From positions 15,768,882 through 15,832,881 of the forward strand of contig NC_036454.1 of NCBI RefSeq assembly GCF_002775205.1: a stretch of DNA of 64,000 nucleotides, read 5' to 3'. Both the position numbers and the translations under genes were made by a program. The stretch is from Xiphophorus maculatus (lineage: Eukaryota > Chordata > Actinopteri > Cyprinodontiformes > Poeciliidae). Below, piece after piece: positions 60,701-64,000 of this stretch. Every line of letters begins with the position of its first letter. Within the stretch, counting starts at the first letter, position 1. Below the pieces are notes generated by a model. The model saw only the letters and a list, made by a program, of their open reading frames with translations. It was not told where the DNA came from and searched no databases.

Positions 60701-63700
60701 CGGGAATCGCTTTTTGTGTTCGAAACCAACGACGCTCACCCTGGAGCCTCAACTGAATGATGATTTAACCAAGAGCTAATTGTATTGTGGTATGATTTCA
60801 ATGCCTAGAAAGGTTTTATCTCTGTTGTTTGTTCTCATTGTTGTGTTCAGAGGTTCTCTAAATATGAACTATCTCCTAACAATCACATACCCTCAGATCA
60901 ATCTTGTCTCTGAAGTTTTCATTTCAGAGGTCTGTTGGAGAACATTAGAGAAGAAACAGCATTATAAAGACCATAAGAGACAGACCGGGAGAAAGTTGGA
61001 GAGACTGACTTTGACATCTCAAAGCATCACTGTTTCAACACTCATTTGAAATGTATTGACTGTGAAATAACTGCAAACTAGCAGGCCAGGCAATGAATTC
61101 ATTATTTAGAGAGCCAATGCTAACTCAGCCACTGGCAGTGGCTCGCTGCGTGAAAGAATGTTAGCTTTATAGTTTGCCAGCAGCCATGTTTTTTCACAAC
61201 ATGGCTGAGGTAGATGATGCAAAATACTCTGTGAGGCAGAAAACTAGCATTGCACATCACCCTACACAGAATCACTACCATGACAGGAGTGGTGGCAGTA
61301 TAAGGCAGCTGGGATGATTTTTTCTCATGGTAAGATGGAAGCAGGACAACTAAAGAAAACCTCTTAAAACTACAGTAGGTAACTTTTATAGAATTAAGTT
61401 GTCCCTATGTCCTAACAGTAGAATATGAGATAATCTGTGAAAAAATTAAACTCCTTTGCCTCCTCCCTGCAGTCCTATAGCCACCTGCAGAAACACAATC
61501 CTTGGTCAGAACCAATCATAGCCAGGAAGAGGGAATTAGCTCTGTAACTCATGCTCACACCCTATGTGCTACAATGATGTGGTTTAAATAAGAGTATTCA
61601 TTGGCAAGAAAGTTCCAGTAAACTCTGGAACAAAATCCAACTGAGAGTTTGTACATTTTAAGACTTCAAACTGATTTTTATAGATGATCATGGTTCAATC
61701 TGATAATCTGATACACTTTGCAAACAATGGGTGTAAACTGACAAAAAGAAACTTCAAAATCTTCAAAAAGAGTTGTAACGACTAAAGAGAAAGATCATTA
61801 TCTGCTAATATTTAACTGGTAGGTTGAATACAAATTCATGAAGCCTTTTTACATCTTTAGTTGTAAAACATTTAGAAAAGTCCTTTGTGTTGGTGCCTCA
61901 CGTAAAATTGCATTTTAAATTTTTGAAAATTTGTGATTTTAATGTCACAAAATATGGAAGGTTTTTTGTGATATGAACACTTACAAACCAATTCATTAGG
62001 TCTTTCTTCTACATTCCAGAAAATAAAACTTTCACGTTGAGAAATCAGTCAGTTCTAAATTCATCTTAGGAGTGATTATGTGAGCACATATTTGTTTGTT
62101 TTGTATCGTTGCTCTATCAAATGCAAGGCTTGTGATAGATAGTTGACCTGCTCAAGTGACCTGGTTGTTGATTTCTGGAATGTACTGGAGAGGCAGAGTC
62201 AATATTTGGTCATTACATAGCCAATTGTACAAATTTAAATCTGTAAGTCACAATGACATGATGACATAAGGTATGAGAGCTGTTACCAATTGTCCTACAA
62301 TTGTCCTTTTGATAAATTAGCTAAGTTAAAGTGATCCTTTATATCCAAGGATAAAATGAAAAAGTTTGACACTTACATATTTTTAACCTATTAGTTTGTG
62401 ACCATTTCACTGTTACATGAAGCATCCTATGGTAAATCACACTTAACAAAGAAAGTTTGAAACTCATTGTGCTTGTTCATATGTGGTCATTTAGTTAAGT
62501 ATTAAAGTTAACTACAAAACATCTTGGGGAAAAAAAGTCTTGCTTATTCCAAGTAATATTCCCCTGAGCTTTTCAAGACCTCTGAGACCACAATTTGTAT
62601 CTGAAAAGTTTTTTACATCATAGTGGGAGTCTCTTTCATAATTTAAAACATGTTACTGCTCCACTTGGAATTTTCCTCAAACTAACTCAAACCAAACACT
62701 GTAATCATGTGCAACTCCTTTTCCTAAAGCACATCTAAATAATCTGATCTGAACACAAAGCAAAAGAAAGAGAGCAAAATCCTGTCTTAAATCAGTACAA
62801 ATACATTCACTGTTGTCACATTGCGGGTTTTCCTCATGTTCTTAGAAACACACAAAGTTAATAAAAACAGCTCATGTAGAAAATTGTGCACATAACAATC
62901 CACTGTTTATTTAAAACTGATCTTTTTGCATTTGGTGGATTTTTCTGCCAAAGTGCTCTTGTAGGAAGTGAAGCATCCATTGTTTTCAATAACATGAAGT
63001 GTAACTGCACTCAGCTAATTTTCTGCAAACTTCTATGAAGCATGATGTACAAATGACGTTGCTTTCTTGGCAGAAGCTAGTTAACCAGTTGCCCCCACTT
63101 GCAATTGGCAAATATTTGCTGTCTCTTTTTAGTTTACCATACTAAATTCTACACAGATGTTGTTTGTTTTTTATGGAAACACCAAGAGGACTTTGCATAG
63201 CAGAAATGTACTGAAAGGCCACAAAAGAAGACTATTTTGTTGACTTCTTGGAGATGTTCCAACATCATACACACATTGAGCTTTCCAAGAGTTCATACCC
63301 TTTGAACTTTCTCACATCTGTTACAAACAAAATTGTCAGCGCATCTAACTTAGGTTTGACAGGCCCACATAAATTAATTAGAACATAAAAGCAGAAGGAA
63401 TAGGCTACATGGTTTTAAATTTATTGTTGTTGGTTTTTTTTTTACACATTACAAATCTCAAAAGTGTGGCATGCATTATTATTACAGCTAGTTAAGCTCA
63501 CCTTGGTTTAATGTCTCTACAACTTTATCCCCCGTTCTTTGAACTTAATGACGCTGTTTATTTGCTAATCACAGTCAGCCAAATCCATATCCTAGTTACA
63601 CCAGATTTTACTTGCAAACATATTTGCAAAGCCTCTATTTTTCTTCTAATTGAGAGCTGTGCATTTTGTTATAACAGTCTGTCCCATGGTTCAACTTTCA

Positions 63701-64000
63701 CAACACACTGCTAATCAACCCTGTTTTGTTTAACAGGGTTTGTTTTACTATGTTGACTCATTCTTTGCAGGAGCCCCTGGTCAGGCTGAACTTATGAAGC
63801 ATGAAAAAAACTGTTTCAAAGGACAGCTGAGAGGGCCAGAAGAACACAAGAAGGTCCTTTTTCTTTCTGCTTTTTGAAAAGCTCATTATTCCTCAAGTTT
63901 GCCTCCGCCTGAAAAGCACCCCCTCCACTACCTTATTTCACTTTTTTAGCTGCCTACCCCCCGCCCTCCATTTCCCCTCAAGCCCACGCTGTGCAACTCA
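60701..64000. other. Intergenic, no gene recognised
   Basis: AT-rich sequence with no splice-consistent exons of a family I recognise and no clear repeat ends. A CT-rich segment (63900-64000) closes the window. Confidence 0.45.

Overview
The window is vertebrate nuclear DNA, AT-rich, with small exons in long introns and GT/AG splice sites. It is almost certainly from a ray-finned (teleost) fish: it carries a Rex3 retroelement, Tc1/mariner and hAT relics, a fish-type two-gene DNA transposon and the short interspersed repeats usual in teleosts. All calls come from reading the sequence; no searches were run, and species cannot be fixed.

Three conserved single-copy genes form the backbone. On the plus strand, positions 1 to about 9.6 kb hold the last 19 coding exons of naa35 (the NatC auxiliary subunit), whose 5' end lies outside the window. 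On the minus strand, 34.3-41.1 kb holds golm1 (a Golgi type II membrane protein, 9 coding exons, 397 aa) and 42.2-50.7 kb holds lmbrd2 (a multi-pass LMBR1-family membrane protein, 17 coding exons, 675 aa). All three coding sequences stay in frame across every inferred splice junction. naa35 and golm1 are also neighbours in human (9q21), so that pair is an old linkage; lmbrd2 beside golm1 is not the human arrangement.

Between naa35 and golm1 lies an accessory region. It contains two trypsin-fold serine protease homologues facing each other (a broken plus-strand copy at 11.6-12.7 kb and an intact minus-strand copy at 15.4-16.6 kb). Both have Ala where the catalytic Ser should be. Next is a 9.8-kb DNA transposon (17.12-26.90 kb) with near-perfect 24-bp terminal inverted repeats and an array of short subterminal motifs. 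It carries two minus-strand genes: a C2H2/TNP2-like transposase and a multi-exon gene like the fish SAMD3-like family. A 5'-truncated Rex3 retrotransposon with a 12-bp target duplication is nested in it. At 28.9-31.2 kb is a second DNA element with long inverted repeats and a palindromic end, itself interrupted by a pogo/Tigger-like relic.

From 50.7 kb to the end there is no recognisable host gene: a long (TA)n microsatellite, repeat remnants, and a 2.1-kb hAT deletion derivative (58.6-60.7 kb) that still holds the BED zinc-finger exons of its transposase.

The strongest candidate for something under-described is the two-gene transposon at 17.1-26.9 kb, followed by the pair of Ser-to-Ala protease homologues.
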